From Nocardioides albus (GTDB lineage Bacteria; Actinomycetota; Actinomycetes; Propionibacteriales; Nocardioidaceae), in the NCBI RefSeq assembly GCF_014648255.1, contig NZ_BMQT01000007.1, forward strand, positions 27,706-91,705: a stretch of 64,000 nt of DNA, read 5' to 3'. How positions within the stretch are numbered: position 1 is the first letter of the stretch; every line of letters begins with the position of its first letter. A program made the translations under genes and the position numbers. Of this stretch, positions 45,908-54,675 are shown piece after piece. The notes under the pieces are model-generated. The model was not told the DNA's origin. It saw only the letters and a program-made list of their open reading frames with translations, and did not search any database.

Positions 45908-46663
45908 GTGCCGGGTTACAACGCGCTTGCCGAGGTGTACGAGTGGCTCATTTCGGATGCAAAGCTGGCGCCGGCCGAATTCGCTGCCACGTTCGATGAC
46001 GTCCTCAGTCTCCTGCCGCCGAACGCTCAGGTGCTCGATTGTTCGTGTGGAACCGGACAGTTGGCGGTTGGCCTCGCCGGTCGTGGCCTGCAGGTGGCCG
46101 CGACTGACGCCAGCGAAGCGATGGTTCGTCGGACTGCGGAGCTGTCGGAGGAGTTCAGGGCATCTGTCCGGACGGTGCGGGCGGACTGGGAAGAGCTGCC
46201 CGACCATTTCGCTGACGACAGCTTCGACATGGTGTTCTGCGTCGGCAACTCGCTGCACCATGCCGAGGGGGCGCGAGGCAGGCTTGCTGCTCTGGAAGCG
46301 ATGTCACGCCTTCTGCGCCCTGGCGGACGCTTGGTCCTCACTTCCCGGACATGGGAGCTCGTGAGGGCAAGAGGCTCCCGGCTGGACATCAGCGACCGAC
46401 TCGTCCGCCGGAACGGCCGCGATGCCGTCGTGGTCTACCGCTGGGAGATCGCGCCGAACTGGGAGGACGAGCACCACATCGAGATCGCGATCGCGCAAGT
46501 GGATGCGGCTGGGCCGGTCCTTGCCCGCTCGGAAGTGCTGTCGTGCTGGCCTTACCGATACGACGAGCTCGAAGCCGAGTTGCACCGGGTCGGGCTCCGG
46601 ACGGAAACGAACACGTTCAACCCTGATGCCGAGAACTACATGGTGGTGGCGAGCAAGATATAG
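45908..46663 (+). CDS. Class I SAM-dependent methyltransferase
   Basis: The 251-residue protein has motif I VLDCSCGTGQLAVGLA, an acidic residue at the end of strand 2 (ATDASEAM), and the post-motif FDMVFCVGNSLHHAEG resembling glycine N-methyltransferase-type proteins. LLRPGGRLVLTSRT forms strand 5. The substrate is unknown. GTG start. Base composition is lower in GC than nearby genes, consistent with acquisition together with the HNH gene. Confidence 0.85.
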   Translation: MPGYNALAEVYEWLISDAKLAPAEFAATFDDVLSLLPPNAQVLDCSCGTGQLAVGLAGRGLQVAATDASEAMVRRTAELSEEFRASVRTVRADWEELPDHFADDSFDMVFCVGNSLHHAEGARGRLAALEAMSRLLRPGGRLVLTSRTWELVRARGSRLDISDRLVRRNGRDAVVVYRWEIAPNWEDEHHIEIAIAQVDAAGPVLARSEVLSCWPYRYDELEAELHRVGLRTETNTFNPDAENYMVVASKI

Positions 46664-46724
46664 GCAATGGGCGCTGGGGAAAGCGTCACTTACAAGAGTT
46701 GGTGGCACAGGGAGACTGAGTGAC

Positions 46725-47432
46725 ATGCGACGGATCGGCGTGCTGGGCGGAATGAGCTGGGAGTCGACGGCGGAGTACTACCGCCTGCTCAACGAGATCG
46801 CCGCGAAGCGGCTCGGTGGGCTGCACTCGGCGGACCTGCTCGTGCGGTCGGTGGACTTCGCGGAGGTCGAGGCCATGCAGGCGGCCGGCGAGTGGGAGCG
46901 GGCGGGGGAGCGGCTCGCCGACGAGGCGGCCACCCTCAGCGACGCCGGTGCGGAGGTGATCGTGCTGGCGACCAACACGATGCACAAGGTGGCGGGGGCG
47001 CTGGAGGCGACGTACGGGGATCGGTTCCTGCACCTCGGCGACACGACGGCGGCGGCTGTGACCGCGGCAGGGGTCGGGCGGGTTGGGCTGCTCGGGACGG
47101 GGTTCACGATGGCGCAGCCGTTCTACGCCGACCGGCTCCGTGGCCACGGGCTCGAGGTCGTCGTCCCCGTCGAGCAGGACCAGGCGACGGTGCATCGGAT
47201 CATCTACGAGGAGCTGTGCCTGGGGACGTTCCTGGACAGCTCCCGGCAGGCGTACCTCGACGTCATCGACCGGCTCGTCGCCGACGGCTGCGAGGGCGTG
47301 ATCCTCGGGTGCACCGAGATCGAGCTGCTGCTACCGGTGGAGACGTACGCGGGGGTGCCGCTGTTCCCGACGACCCGGCTGCACTGCGAGGCCGCGATCG
47401 AGTCCTCGCTCAGCCCCGGGATCAGTCCCTAG
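46725..47432 (+). CDS. Aspartate/glutamate racemase family protein (YgeA-like)
   Basis: The 235-residue protein closely follows the YgeA pattern: GVLGGMSWESTAEYYRLLN, GGLHSADLLVRSVDF, LATNTMHKVA and LGCTEIELLLP. The second catalytic position is Cys, while the first (residue 83) is Thr, which is known for the atypical E. coli YgeA-type L-Asp/Glu racemase and is not by itself a sign of inactivity. It interconverts L and D acidic amino acids. Confidence 0.9.
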   Translation: MRRIGVLGGMSWESTAEYYRLLNEIAAKRLGGLHSADLLVRSVDFAEVEAMQAAGEWERAGERLADEAATLSDAGAEVIVLATNTMHKVAGALEATYGDRFLHLGDTTAAAVTAAGVGRVGLLGTGFTMAQPFYADRLRGHGLEVVVPVEQDQATVHRIIYEELCLGTFLDSSRQAYLDVIDRLVADGCEGVILGCTEIELLLPVETYAGVPLFPTTRLHCEAAIESSLSPGISP

Positions 47433-47434
47433 GA

Positions 47435-48025
47435 TCAGCGCGTCGCGGCGGCCCACTCCTCGGCGAGGATCGCGTAGGAGAGGCCGTCGAGCCAGCCGCG
47501 GGTGCGGTGCAGGGAGTCCTTGACGGTGTGCGACTCGCGGCGCATCCCGAGGCGCTCCATCAGCCGCCAGGAGGCCTCGTTCTCGGCGAAGCACTCCGCG
47601 ACGACGCGACGCAGACCCAGGGGGCCGAAACAGGCGTCCAGCACGGCGCGTACGGCCTCGGTGGCGTAGCCGTTGCCCTGGTGAGCGGGCGCGATGGTCC
47701 AGCCGAGCTCGGCCTGGGTGCCGTTGGCCTGGTCGCGCACCTCGGTCTGTGACCACGGGTCGGTGATCCGCAGCATGAGGTCGCCGACGATGAAGCCATT
47801 GTGCTCGATCACCAGGGAGGACTCGAGGATGTCGGGGCGCTCGAAGATCTTGCGGTAGGCGTCGAGGTCCGAGAACGCGGTCGTCACCCACTCGGCCACC
47901 TCGGGGAGACTGCGGAAGGCCCAGGTCGGCTCGATGTCGGCGAGCCCCATCCGACGGATCACGAGACGTTCGGTACGCAGCGGCCAATCGGCCTTCACCA
48001 GTGGATCAGGACGGGTGTCGATCAT
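47435..48025 (-). CDS. GNAT family N-acetyltransferase (RimJ/RimL-like)
   Basis: The 196-residue GNAT protein has RLVIRRMGLADIEPTWAF at the N-terminus, the acetyl-CoA loop AHQGNGYATEAVRAVLD (Q/R-x-x-G-x-G/A), and NEASWRLMERLGMRRE. Its ATG overlaps the stop of the helR-like gene, and its stop lies 2 bp from the convergent racemase stop. The target is unknown. Confidence 0.88.
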   Translation of the reverse strand: MIDTRPDPLVKADWPLRTERLVIRRMGLADIEPTWAFRSLPEVAEWVTTAFSDLDAYRKIFERPDILESSLVIEHNGFIVGDLMLRITDPWSQTEVRDQANGTQAELGWTIAPAHQGNGYATEAVRAVLDACFGPLGLRRVVAECFAENEASWRLMERLGMRRESHTVKDSLHRTRGWLDGLSYAILAEEWAAATR

Positions 48026-50109
48026 GCGCTCACCTTGGCATCAACCCGCTCGGGGACGCCACCGAGTTCTTCGGGGAGGCCGCCCTCGGTGAGCTCTGCG
48101 CGTACGACCAGGGAGGTGACCGCGCGGGTGAGGCAGACGTAGAGGCGGCGCAGGCCGGTGCTGCGGTCCGACTCGCCGGCGACGATCGCCGTCGGGTCGG
48201 AGACGACCACATGGTCGAACTCGAGTCCCTTCGCCAGGGACGCCGGGACCAGGTCGAGGTGAGCGTCGAACTCGGTCTCTTCGTCAGCCTCCATCCCGAT
48301 CTCGGCGTAGGCGAGCCCGGCTGCAGTGAGCTCGGCACGCACCGCCGCCAGCGCGGCGTCCGGCACGATCAGACCCACCGAACCGGGACGTTCCAAGACG
48401 TCGGCGAGCGCCTCCACCACGGATGACGCGGTGAAGGTGAGGTCGCCCCGCGCCCGGCGCACTGCGACCGGCGGCTCCAGATCGGGAGCGATGTGCGGGA
48501 GGAGCCGGGCCGCGTACGCGATCACGTCGGCCGGCACCCGGAAGCCGCGGGTCAGCTGCTCGACATGCCCGTCCGGCTTGCCCAGATGTGCCAGCGCGTC
48601 TGCCCACGACGACGAGGCCCACGGCGTGGTCGCCTGGGCGAGGTCACCGAGGATCGTCAGCGACCCGGTGGTCGAGCGGCGTCCGAGAGCGCGCAGCATC
48701 ATCGCGGAGAGATCCTGGGCTTCGTCGGCCACGATGTGAGCGACCGACGGGGTCCGGTCGAGCAGGTCGGCGATCTCGTCGAGAAGCACGAGGTCGGCCA
48801 GCGACCAGCGCGCCGCACCGGCCGAGCGAGGTGGCTTCTCCCACAGCAGCAGCGCCTGCTCCGCCTCCGTGAGCACCCCGTCGGCGACCTCCGCCAGCCA
48901 GGCCGCGTCGCTGAGGAGCCGGACGAGCACCTTCGCCGGCTTGAGGTCCGGCCACAGCGCCGCCGCGTAGTCCTTGACCGGCTTGGCCCGCGCGACCGCG
49001 TCATGCACCCGGTCGTCGGGCGAGTCGCCCGACCGTTCCATCTGCACCAGCACCCGGTGGGCCAGGGTGCGCGGGAGGAGCGCCCTACCCGCTGCGTACC
49101 GCAGATCGTTGCCGCGCAGACCCTCCAGCGCCTCGCGCGCCTCGTATGCCGGCACCCGCCACCGCCGCGAGCCGCGCGGGACCACCAGGGTCTCGGTGGG
49201 CTCACCGACGTGGGACCAGACCGCCCGACGGAGCACCTCGGCCATGCGTACGTCGCCCTTCAGCGTCGCCGCCGGCGCGGGCTCGTCGGCCCGGAGAGCA
49301 CCATGGCTGGCGACCAGCTCCGCGATCGTCGCCTGCTTGGCCTCGATCTCGCCGAGCGCCGGGAGCACGTCGCGGATGTAGCGCAGGAACGAGGCGTTGG
49401 GGCCGACGATCAGGACCCCGCGCCGGGTCAGCTGGTCGCGGTGGGCATAGAGGAGGTACGCCGCGCGATGCAGCCCCACCGCGGTCTTCCCGGTCCCCGG
49501 CGCACCCTGCACGACGATCGTCTGCGAGAGGTCGGCGCGCACCAGGACGTCCTGCTCGGGCTGGATGGTGGCGACGATGTCGCGCATCGGTCCCACGCGC
49601 GGCCGCTCGATCTCGGCCTCGAGGATCGCCGAGTGCTCCTCCGCGGCGCCGGCCCCGGTGTCGGTCAGCGACTCGTCCTCGAAGGCGGTCAGCTCGCCGT
49701 GCGAGAACCCGTAGCGTCGTCTCCGCGCCAGCCCCATCGGCTCGGTCCGCGACGCCCGGTAGAACGGGACGCTGACCGGTGCCCGCCAGTCGACCACCAT
49801 CGGGTCTCCGGCGCTGTCGGAGACGTGGCGACGGCCGATGTGGAAGTGTTCGATTCGGGGCTCCGCCCCGGGCTCCCCGGCAGCTCGGTCGATGCGACCG
49901 AAGAAGAGCGGAACGTCCGGATCGTCGGCCAGCTGCTCCAACCGCTGCGCGAGAGTGGCGTCCAGGATCTCGGCACTGACCCAGTTGCCGGCGTCTGAGG
50001 AGTCCAGCGACTCCACCTTCTGGCGCATCCTCGCCAGGTCCTGGCGGGAGGCGGCCAGGTGGGCCCGCTCCGCGTCGAGCTCGTCATGGACGTAGGTGTC
50101 TATGGGCAT
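48022..50109 (-). CDS. helR: HelR/HelD-like RNA polymerase-associated UvrD-type ATPase
   Basis: The 695-residue protein has an N-terminal coiled coil (ERAHLAASRQDLARMRQKVESLD), a HelD-specific strand region (DDPDVPLFFGRIDR ... RRHVSDSAGDPMVVDWRAP), Walker A GAPGTGKTAVGLHR, Walker B VAHIVADEAQDLS and C-terminal motor motifs (GLEFDHVVV, YVCLTRAV). HelD-class proteins pull stalled RNA polymerase off DNA, and HelR versions protect against rifamycins. GNAT is coupled downstream. GGAG lies before the ATG. Confidence 0.87.
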   Translation of the reverse strand: MPIDTYVHDELDAERAHLAASRQDLARMRQKVESLDSSDAGNWVSAEILDATLAQRLEQLADDPDVPLFFGRIDRAAGEPGAEPRIEHFHIGRRHVSDSAGDPMVVDWRAPVSVPFYRASRTEPMGLARRRRYGFSHGELTAFEDESLTDTGAGAAEEHSAILEAEIERPRVGPMRDIVATIQPEQDVLVRADLSQTIVVQGAPGTGKTAVGLHRAAYLLYAHRDQLTRRGVLIVGPNASFLRYIRDVLPALGEIEAKQATIAELVASHGALRADEPAPAATLKGDVRMAEVLRRAVWSHVGEPTETLVVPRGSRRWRVPAYEAREALEGLRGNDLRYAAGRALLPRTLAHRVLVQMERSGDSPDDRVHDAVARAKPVKDYAAALWPDLKPAKVLVRLLSDAAWLAEVADGVLTEAEQALLLWEKPPRSAGAARWSLADLVLLDEIADLLDRTPSVAHIVADEAQDLSAMMLRALGRRSTTGSLTILGDLAQATTPWASSSWADALAHLGKPDGHVEQLTRGFRVPADVIAYAARLLPHIAPDLEPPVAVRRARGDLTFTASSVVEALADVLERPGSVGLIVPDAALAAVRAELTAAGLAYAEIGMEADEETEFDAHLDLVPASLAKGLEFDHVVVSDPTAIVAGESDRSTGLRRLYVCLTRAVTSLVVRAELTEGGLPEELGGVPERVDAKVSA

Positions 50110-50245
50110 GGCTGGCTCATCGCTTCTCCGTCAGCGGCAGGGTTCGATGGGGCGCGGGTCAAAGGCTCCAACATAGGCGACCGCGCAGCCCCTGCCCAAC
50201 AGGTTTATCCGGCCCCGGCGGCCACAGGGATGCAACAATTGGAGC

Positions 50246-50620
50246 GTGAGCCTGTTCGATCGCTTCCGACGCCGCAAGACCCGCATGAGCCGTCCGACAG
50301 GTGAGAGCTACACCGGCTCAACCCGGGTGCGCGCCGCGGACTCCACCGACCAGAAGCACCTCGAGCAGTTCGTGACGACCCGACGCGGTGTCGAGGGGTT
50401 CGTCGAGCCGCGCACCGTCGTCAGTGAGGTGACCCTCCTGCTGGTCGCGCACGATGGCGAGTGGACCCGGCGGCGCGTGCCGTCGGCGCAGTGGGCGCAC
50501 AAGTTCGCCAACCAGCACCAGGTCCCGTCCTACGACGCGGCGGTCGTCGGCGTACCGCAGCGGATGCGCGACTACAACCGGCGCCAGAAGCAGCAGGGCC
50601 AGAAGCAGCAGGGCCAGTAG
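50246..50620 (+). CDS. Small hypothetical protein with QKQQGQ repeat tail
   Basis: The 124-residue protein has a basic N-terminus (MSLFDRFRRRKTRMSR), a central folded part (VSEVTLLLVAHDGEWTRRRVPSAQWAHKFANQHQVPSYDAAVVGVPQRMRDY), and a tail of two QKQQGQ repeats from a duplicated 15-bp unit. GTG start. No known domain is recognised. It is divergent from the helR-like gene. Confidence 0.7.
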   Translation: MSLFDRFRRRKTRMSRPTGESYTGSTRVRAADSTDQKHLEQFVTTRRGVEGFVEPRTVVSEVTLLLVAHDGEWTRRRVPSAQWAHKFANQHQVPSYDAAVVGVPQRMRDYNRRQKQQGQKQQGQ

Positions 50621-50676
50621 GCACCGAGCCCGAACTCGGTCGAAACTGGCGGCGACCCCATCTAGTCTTTGCCGAC

Positions 50677-51606
50677 GTGGGTGAAGACCTGATGATCTCG
50701 GCGCACGGGCTGCGCAAGTCCTTCGGCGACTTCGAGGCGGTGCGCGGCATCGACGTGACCGTACGGCCCGGTGTGGCCTTCGGCTTCCTGGGGCCGAACG
50801 GCGCCGGCAAGTCCTCGACGATGCGGATGATCTGCTGCGTCTCGCCACCGAGCGAGGGCGAGCTGCGGGTCTTCGGGATGGATCCGGCCAAGGACGGGCC
50901 GAAGATCAAGGCGCGCCTCGGGGTCTGTCCGCAGGAAGACACCCTCGACGTCGAGCTCAACGTCTACGACAACCTGTTCGTCTACGGTCGCTACTTCGGG
51001 CTGCCGAGAGCCGAGGTGAAGGGCCGCATCGAGGAGCTGCTCGACTTCGTCCAGCTCACCGACAAGGCCAAGGCGAAGGTCGACGATCTCTCCGGCGGGA
51101 TGAAGCGGCGTCTGACCATCGCCCGGAGCCTGATCAACCGGCCCGAGATCCTGGTCCTCGACGAGCCGACCACGGGGCTGGACCCACAGGCCCGCCACGT
51201 CATCTGGGACCGCCTGTTCCGGCTCAAGCAGGCGGGTGTGACCCTGCTGCTGACCACGCACTACATGGATGAGGCCGAGCAGCTGTGCGACGAGCTCGTG
51301 GTCATGGACCAGGGCCGGATCGTGGCCCACGGGACGCCGTTGGGGCTGATCCAGGAGCACTCGACCCGCGAGGTCGCCGAGCTGCGCTTCGGGGTGGGCG
51401 AGCACGAGGCGCTGGCCGCCAAGGTCGATGACCTCGCCGAGCGGATCGAGGTGCTGCCCGACCGGCTGCTGCTCTACAGCGACGACGGCGAGGCGGTCAT
51501 CGAGGCCGTCCACAGCCGCGGCCTGGCTCCGGTGGCCACCTTGGTGCGGCGCGCGTCGCTGGAGGACGTCTTCCTGCACCTCACCGGCCGGACGCTGGTG
51601 GACTGA
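50677..51606 (+). CDS. ABC transporter ATPase (NodI/DrrA type)
   Basis: The 309-residue ATPase has Walker A GPNGAGKSS, Q-loop PQEDTLD, signature LSGGMKRR, Walker B ILVLDEP and the H-loop in TTHYMDEAE. The sequence GLDPQARHVIWDRL plus the LCDELVVMDQGRIVAHG stretch place it with NodI/DrrA export ATPases. GTG 50677 is chosen (TAGTCT ends 8 nt upstream); ATG 50692 is possible. Its stop overlaps the first permease gene. Confidence 0.93.
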   Translation: MGEDLMISAHGLRKSFGDFEAVRGIDVTVRPGVAFGFLGPNGAGKSSTMRMICCVSPPSEGELRVFGMDPAKDGPKIKARLGVCPQEDTLDVELNVYDNLFVYGRYFGLPRAEVKGRIEELLDFVQLTDKAKAKVDDLSGGMKRRLTIARSLINRPEILVLDEPTTGLDPQARHVIWDRLFRLKQAGVTLLLTTHYMDEAEQLCDELVVMDQGRIVAHGTPLGLIQEHSTREVAELRFGVGEHEALAAKVDDLAERIEVLPDRLLLYSDDGEAVIEAVHSRGLAPVATLVRRASLEDVFLHLTGRTLVD

Positions 51607-52436
51607 TGGTCGATTACGCCGGTTCGGGACCGGCCACTCCGCCGACGGCGCCCTCGGGGCTGGTCTCCGGCGCGCTGCGGATGGGCGACTACTGGCTCAC
51701 CGTTCTGGCGCGCACCTGGAAGGGCGGGGTGATCACGACCTTCGTGACGCCGTTCTTCTACGTGCTGGCGCTGGGTGTGCTGCTGGGCGGCTTCGTGGAG
51801 GCCGACCCGACCACGCTGGAAGGCGCCGACTCCTACCTGGCGTTCGTCGCGCCGGGCATGGTCGCGGCCCATGCGATGACGATCGCCTTCTCCGAGATGA
51901 CCTATCCCGTCTACGGGATGGTCAAGTGGCAGCGGATCTACTTCTCGATGATCGCCTCGCCGCTGACCGCCTCCCACATCGTGTTGGCCCAGCTGGGCTT
52001 CCTGATGCTGCGTACGCTGTTCGCCTGCGGCGTCTTCCTGCTGGTCCTGGCCCCGTTCGGGGTCTTCGAGACGTGGTGGGGCCTACTGCTGGCGTGGCTG
52101 GTGCAGGGACTTGTCGTCCTGGCCTTTGCGACGCCTGTGCTGCTGTTCTCGCTCTCGATCAAGGGCGAGGAGTCCTTCGCGCTGATCTTCCGGCTCGGGA
52201 TGATCCCGCTGACCCTGTTCTCCGGCACGTTCTTCCCCGTCGCCAACCTCGGTCCGGTGCTGGAGAAGGTCGCGATGGCCTCGCCGCTGTGGCAGGGGGT
52301 CAACCTGACCCGGATGCTCGCGCTCGGTGAGATCGACTGGGGCCTGGCCGCGATCCACGTCGGCTACCTCGGCGTGCTCGCGGGCGTGTGCTGGTGGCTC
52401 GCGGTGCGCCGGCTGGGCGAGAGGCTGGTGTCCTGA
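51606..52436 (+). CDS. ABC-2 type permease (NodJ/DrrB-like), first
   Basis: The 276-residue protein has six membrane segments and the ABC-2 pattern YLAFVAPGMVAAHAMTIAFSE and RLGMIPLTLFSGTFFPVANL. It overlaps the ATPase by 1 nt. Together with the next permease it likely forms a hetero-dimeric exporter of a lipid, saccharide or drug. Confidence 0.9.
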   Translation: MVDYAGSGPATPPTAPSGLVSGALRMGDYWLTVLARTWKGGVITTFVTPFFYVLALGVLLGGFVEADPTTLEGADSYLAFVAPGMVAAHAMTIAFSEMTYPVYGMVKWQRIYFSMIASPLTASHIVLAQLGFLMLRTLFACGVFLLVLAPFGVFETWWGLLLAWLVQGLVVLAFATPVLLFSLSIKGEESFALIFRLGMIPLTLFSGTFFPVANLGPVLEKVAMASPLWQGVNLTRMLALGEIDWGLAAIHVGYLGVLAGVCWWLAVRRLGERLVS

Positions 52437-52437
52437 G

Positions 52438-53250
52438 ATGGCGCTCTTCAACGCTGCTCTGGGGGCAACCGTCGCCCGTCCGCTGCGAGGCGGCGAGGCG
52501 GCCCGGATGCTGCTGTGGCGCAACATCCTGGTCTACCGCCGTGCCTGGTTGGTGTTCATCACCGGCTTCCTGGAGCCGGTCTTCTACCTGTTCTCGATCG
52601 GCATCGGCGTGGGCGCGATGGTGGTCGGCTTCGAGTACGCCGGCAAGCCGGTCGACTACCGCGAGTTCGTCGCTCCTGGGATGATCGCGGCCTCTGCGAT
52701 GAACGGGTCGTTGCTGGACGCGACCTTCAACTTCTTCTTCAAGCTGAAATACAACAAGCTCTACGACCAGATGCTGGCCACGCCGCTGCGCACCGCCGAC
52801 ATCGCGGTCGGTGAGATCCTCTGGAACCAGCTGCGCAGCGGGATCTACGTGACCGCCTTCCTGCTGATCATGGTGGCGATGGACCTGGTCCACTCCTGGT
52901 GGGCGATCCTGGTGGTGCCGGCGGCGCTGCTGATCGGGTCGGCCTTCGGCGCCGTGGGCATGGCCCTGACGACCTACATGAGCTCCTGGCAGGACTTCGA
53001 GAAGGTCACCCTCGCGATGATGCCGATGTTCCTGTTCAGCGCGACGTTCTTCCCGATCACTGCCTATCCGGAGTGGTTGCGCTGGGTCGTGGAGGTCACG
53101 CCCCTCTACCGCGGGGTGGTGCTGTGTCGTGAGCTGACGCTCGGGGTCCCGTCGTGGGGCTCGCTGATCTCGGTGGTCTATCTGCTTGCCTTCGGGGCGG
53201 TCGGACTCGTGGTCGTGCGGCGCCGGCTGGACTCCCTACTGCTCACCTGA
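52438..53250 (+). CDS. ABC-2 type permease (NodJ/DrrB-like), second
   Basis: The 270-residue protein shows VYRRAWLVFITGFLEPVFYLFSIGIGVGAMV, EFVAPGMIAASAMNGSLLDATFNFFFKLKY and MMPMFLFSATFFPITAYPEWLRW, all features of NodJ-type permeases. It starts 1 nt after the first permease stop. The pair plus ATPase is a complete exporter; no substrate gene is adjacent. Confidence 0.9.
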   Translation: MALFNAALGATVARPLRGGEAARMLLWRNILVYRRAWLVFITGFLEPVFYLFSIGIGVGAMVVGFEYAGKPVDYREFVAPGMIAASAMNGSLLDATFNFFFKLKYNKLYDQMLATPLRTADIAVGEILWNQLRSGIYVTAFLLIMVAMDLVHSWWAILVVPAALLIGSAFGAVGMALTTYMSSWQDFEKVTLAMMPMFLFSATFFPITAYPEWLRWVVEVTPLYRGVVLCRELTLGVPSWGSLISVVYLLAFGAVGLVVVRRRLDSLLLT

Positions 53251-53322
53251 GCGGCAGCAACCGGCGTCTCAAAGGCAGGATCTCTCTCGTGTGCGCCTTG
53301 GCGTGCCGTCAAGATTGACGAC

Positions 53323-54465
53323 ATGACCTATGACGCGATCAAGCCTGACACCAAGGACTGGACGTGGGTGCTCGACCGGCCCTGCCCGGAGTGCGGCTTC
53401 GTCGCCGGGGCCGTGACCGCGGACCAGCTCCCCGAGATCGTTCGGGACAACGCGACCTACTGGGAGATCTACCTCGCGGCCGACAGCGCCCGTGACCGCC
53501 CCCACCCGGGGGTGTGGTCCGCGCTGGAGTACGGCGCGCACGTACGCGACGTCCACCGTATCTTCGGCGAGCGTCTGCAGCAGATGCTGACCGAGGACGA
53601 GCCGCGCTTCGCCAACTGGGACCAGGACGTGGCCGCCCGCGAGGGCGACTACGCGGCCCAGGACCCGGCGGTCGTCGCCGAGGAGCTGATGGACGCCGCC
53701 GACGAGATCGCCACGATCTACGAGAAGGTCCCGCCGGACGCGTGGGGCCGTCGTGGGACCCGGTCCAACGGCGACGTGTTCAGCGTCGAGTCGCTGGGCC
53801 GCTACCACCTCCACGATGTCGTCCACCACCTGTGGGACGTACGCTCCGCCGCCAAGCGGGCGACGATCGCGGCCTATGACGCGAGCGTCGCGACGTACGT
53901 CCAGGGCACCTCGTTCGCCGAGGAGACCCGCTCGGTGCTGGACCGGTTCCTGGCCGGCCTCGAGCCCGGGGACCACGTCCTCGAGATCGGCACCGGGCCG
54001 GGGCACGATGCGAAGGCCCTCGAAGCCGGGGGAGTGCGGGTGCGGCGTACGGACATCAGCGAGGGGTTCGTGGCGCACCTGCGACAGCAGGGGTACGCCG
54101 CGGCCTGCCTCGACCCGCTCACCGACGACCTGCGCGACCCGGTCCACCCCGACGTCCCCTATGCCGCGGTCTGGGCCTCGGCGACGCTGCTGCACGTGGC
54201 CCGCGACGATTTCGGGACGGTGCTCGGCCGGCTCGCCGAGGTGACCCGTCCCGGCGGCGCACTCCATGTGTCGATGAAGGAGGGCGACGGCGAGGAGTGG
54301 ACCAACCGCGGCCACGTCGAGGCGCCCCGGCTCTTCGTCTACTGGCGCGAGCCCGAGCTGCGGGCGGCGCTCGACGAGGCCGGGTGGGAGGTGCTCGAGG
54401 TCGGGCACGCCGACGGGCGCCTCGGTGACGTCTGGCTCGACGTCCTCGCCCGTCGGCGCCCCTGA
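53323..54465 (+). CDS. DinB-like domain fused to a SAM methyltransferase domain
   Basis: The 380-residue protein has an N-terminal DinB/maleylpyruvate-isomerase-like four-helix region: PHPGVWSALEYGAHVRDVHRIFGERL with His near residue 74, and GRYHLHDVVHHLWDV near 168 with the metal-type histidines. From about 190 a methyltransferase follows (HVLEIGTGPGHDAKALEAGG, AVWASATLLHVARDDF). The fusion suggests a thiol-dependent or metal-binding module acting on the methylated substrate. Function is unknown. Confidence 0.8.
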   Translation: MTYDAIKPDTKDWTWVLDRPCPECGFVAGAVTADQLPEIVRDNATYWEIYLAADSARDRPHPGVWSALEYGAHVRDVHRIFGERLQQMLTEDEPRFANWDQDVAAREGDYAAQDPAVVAEELMDAADEIATIYEKVPPDAWGRRGTRSNGDVFSVESLGRYHLHDVVHHLWDVRSAAKRATIAAYDASVATYVQGTSFAEETRSVLDRFLAGLEPGDHVLEIGTGPGHDAKALEAGGVRVRRTDISEGFVAHLRQQGYAAACLDPLTDDLRDPVHPDVPYAAVWASATLLHVARDDFGTVLGRLAEVTRPGGALHVSMKEGDGEEWTNRGHVEAPRLFVYWREPELRAALDEAGWEVLEVGHADGRLGDVWLDVLARRRP

Positions 54466-54480
54466 GTAGCATTCGGGGCG

Positions 54481-54675
54481 ATGAGACACACGGAGTTCTG
54501 GTCCCGGATGGACGAGGCGCTCGGCGCGGGCTACGCGCGAGCGTGGGCACGCCAGTTCGTCATGGGCGACCTGGGCGGGCGCACCGCCCAGGAGGCGCTC
54601 GACGACGGCGTCCCTCCCAAGGAGGTCTGGGCCGCGGTCTGGAAGGCCCTGGAGCTGCCGGCGCGTGAGCGGTGA
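54481..54675 (+). CDS. DUF3046 family protein
   Basis: The 64-residue protein reads MRHTEFWSRMDEALGAGYAR through GRTAQEALDDGVPPKEVWAAVWKALE, the characteristic DUF3046 sequence that lies just before recA in many actinobacteria. TAGCAT lies 8 nt before the ATG. Its stop overlaps the MFS start (GTGA). Function is unknown. Confidence 0.9.
   Translation: MRHTEFWSRMDEALGAGYARAWARQFVMGDLGGRTAQEALDDGVPPKEVWAAVWKALELPARER

Noticed and set aside
46725..47432. Racemase inactivated by loss of the first catalytic cysteine
   Set aside because: Thr at this position is the known arrangement in YgeA-type enzymes, so the site appears intact.
50110..50245. Rifamycin-associated element upstream of the helR-like gene
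   Set aside because: I found no inverted repeat matching the known GGGGCTTGC-type element between 50110 and 50245.
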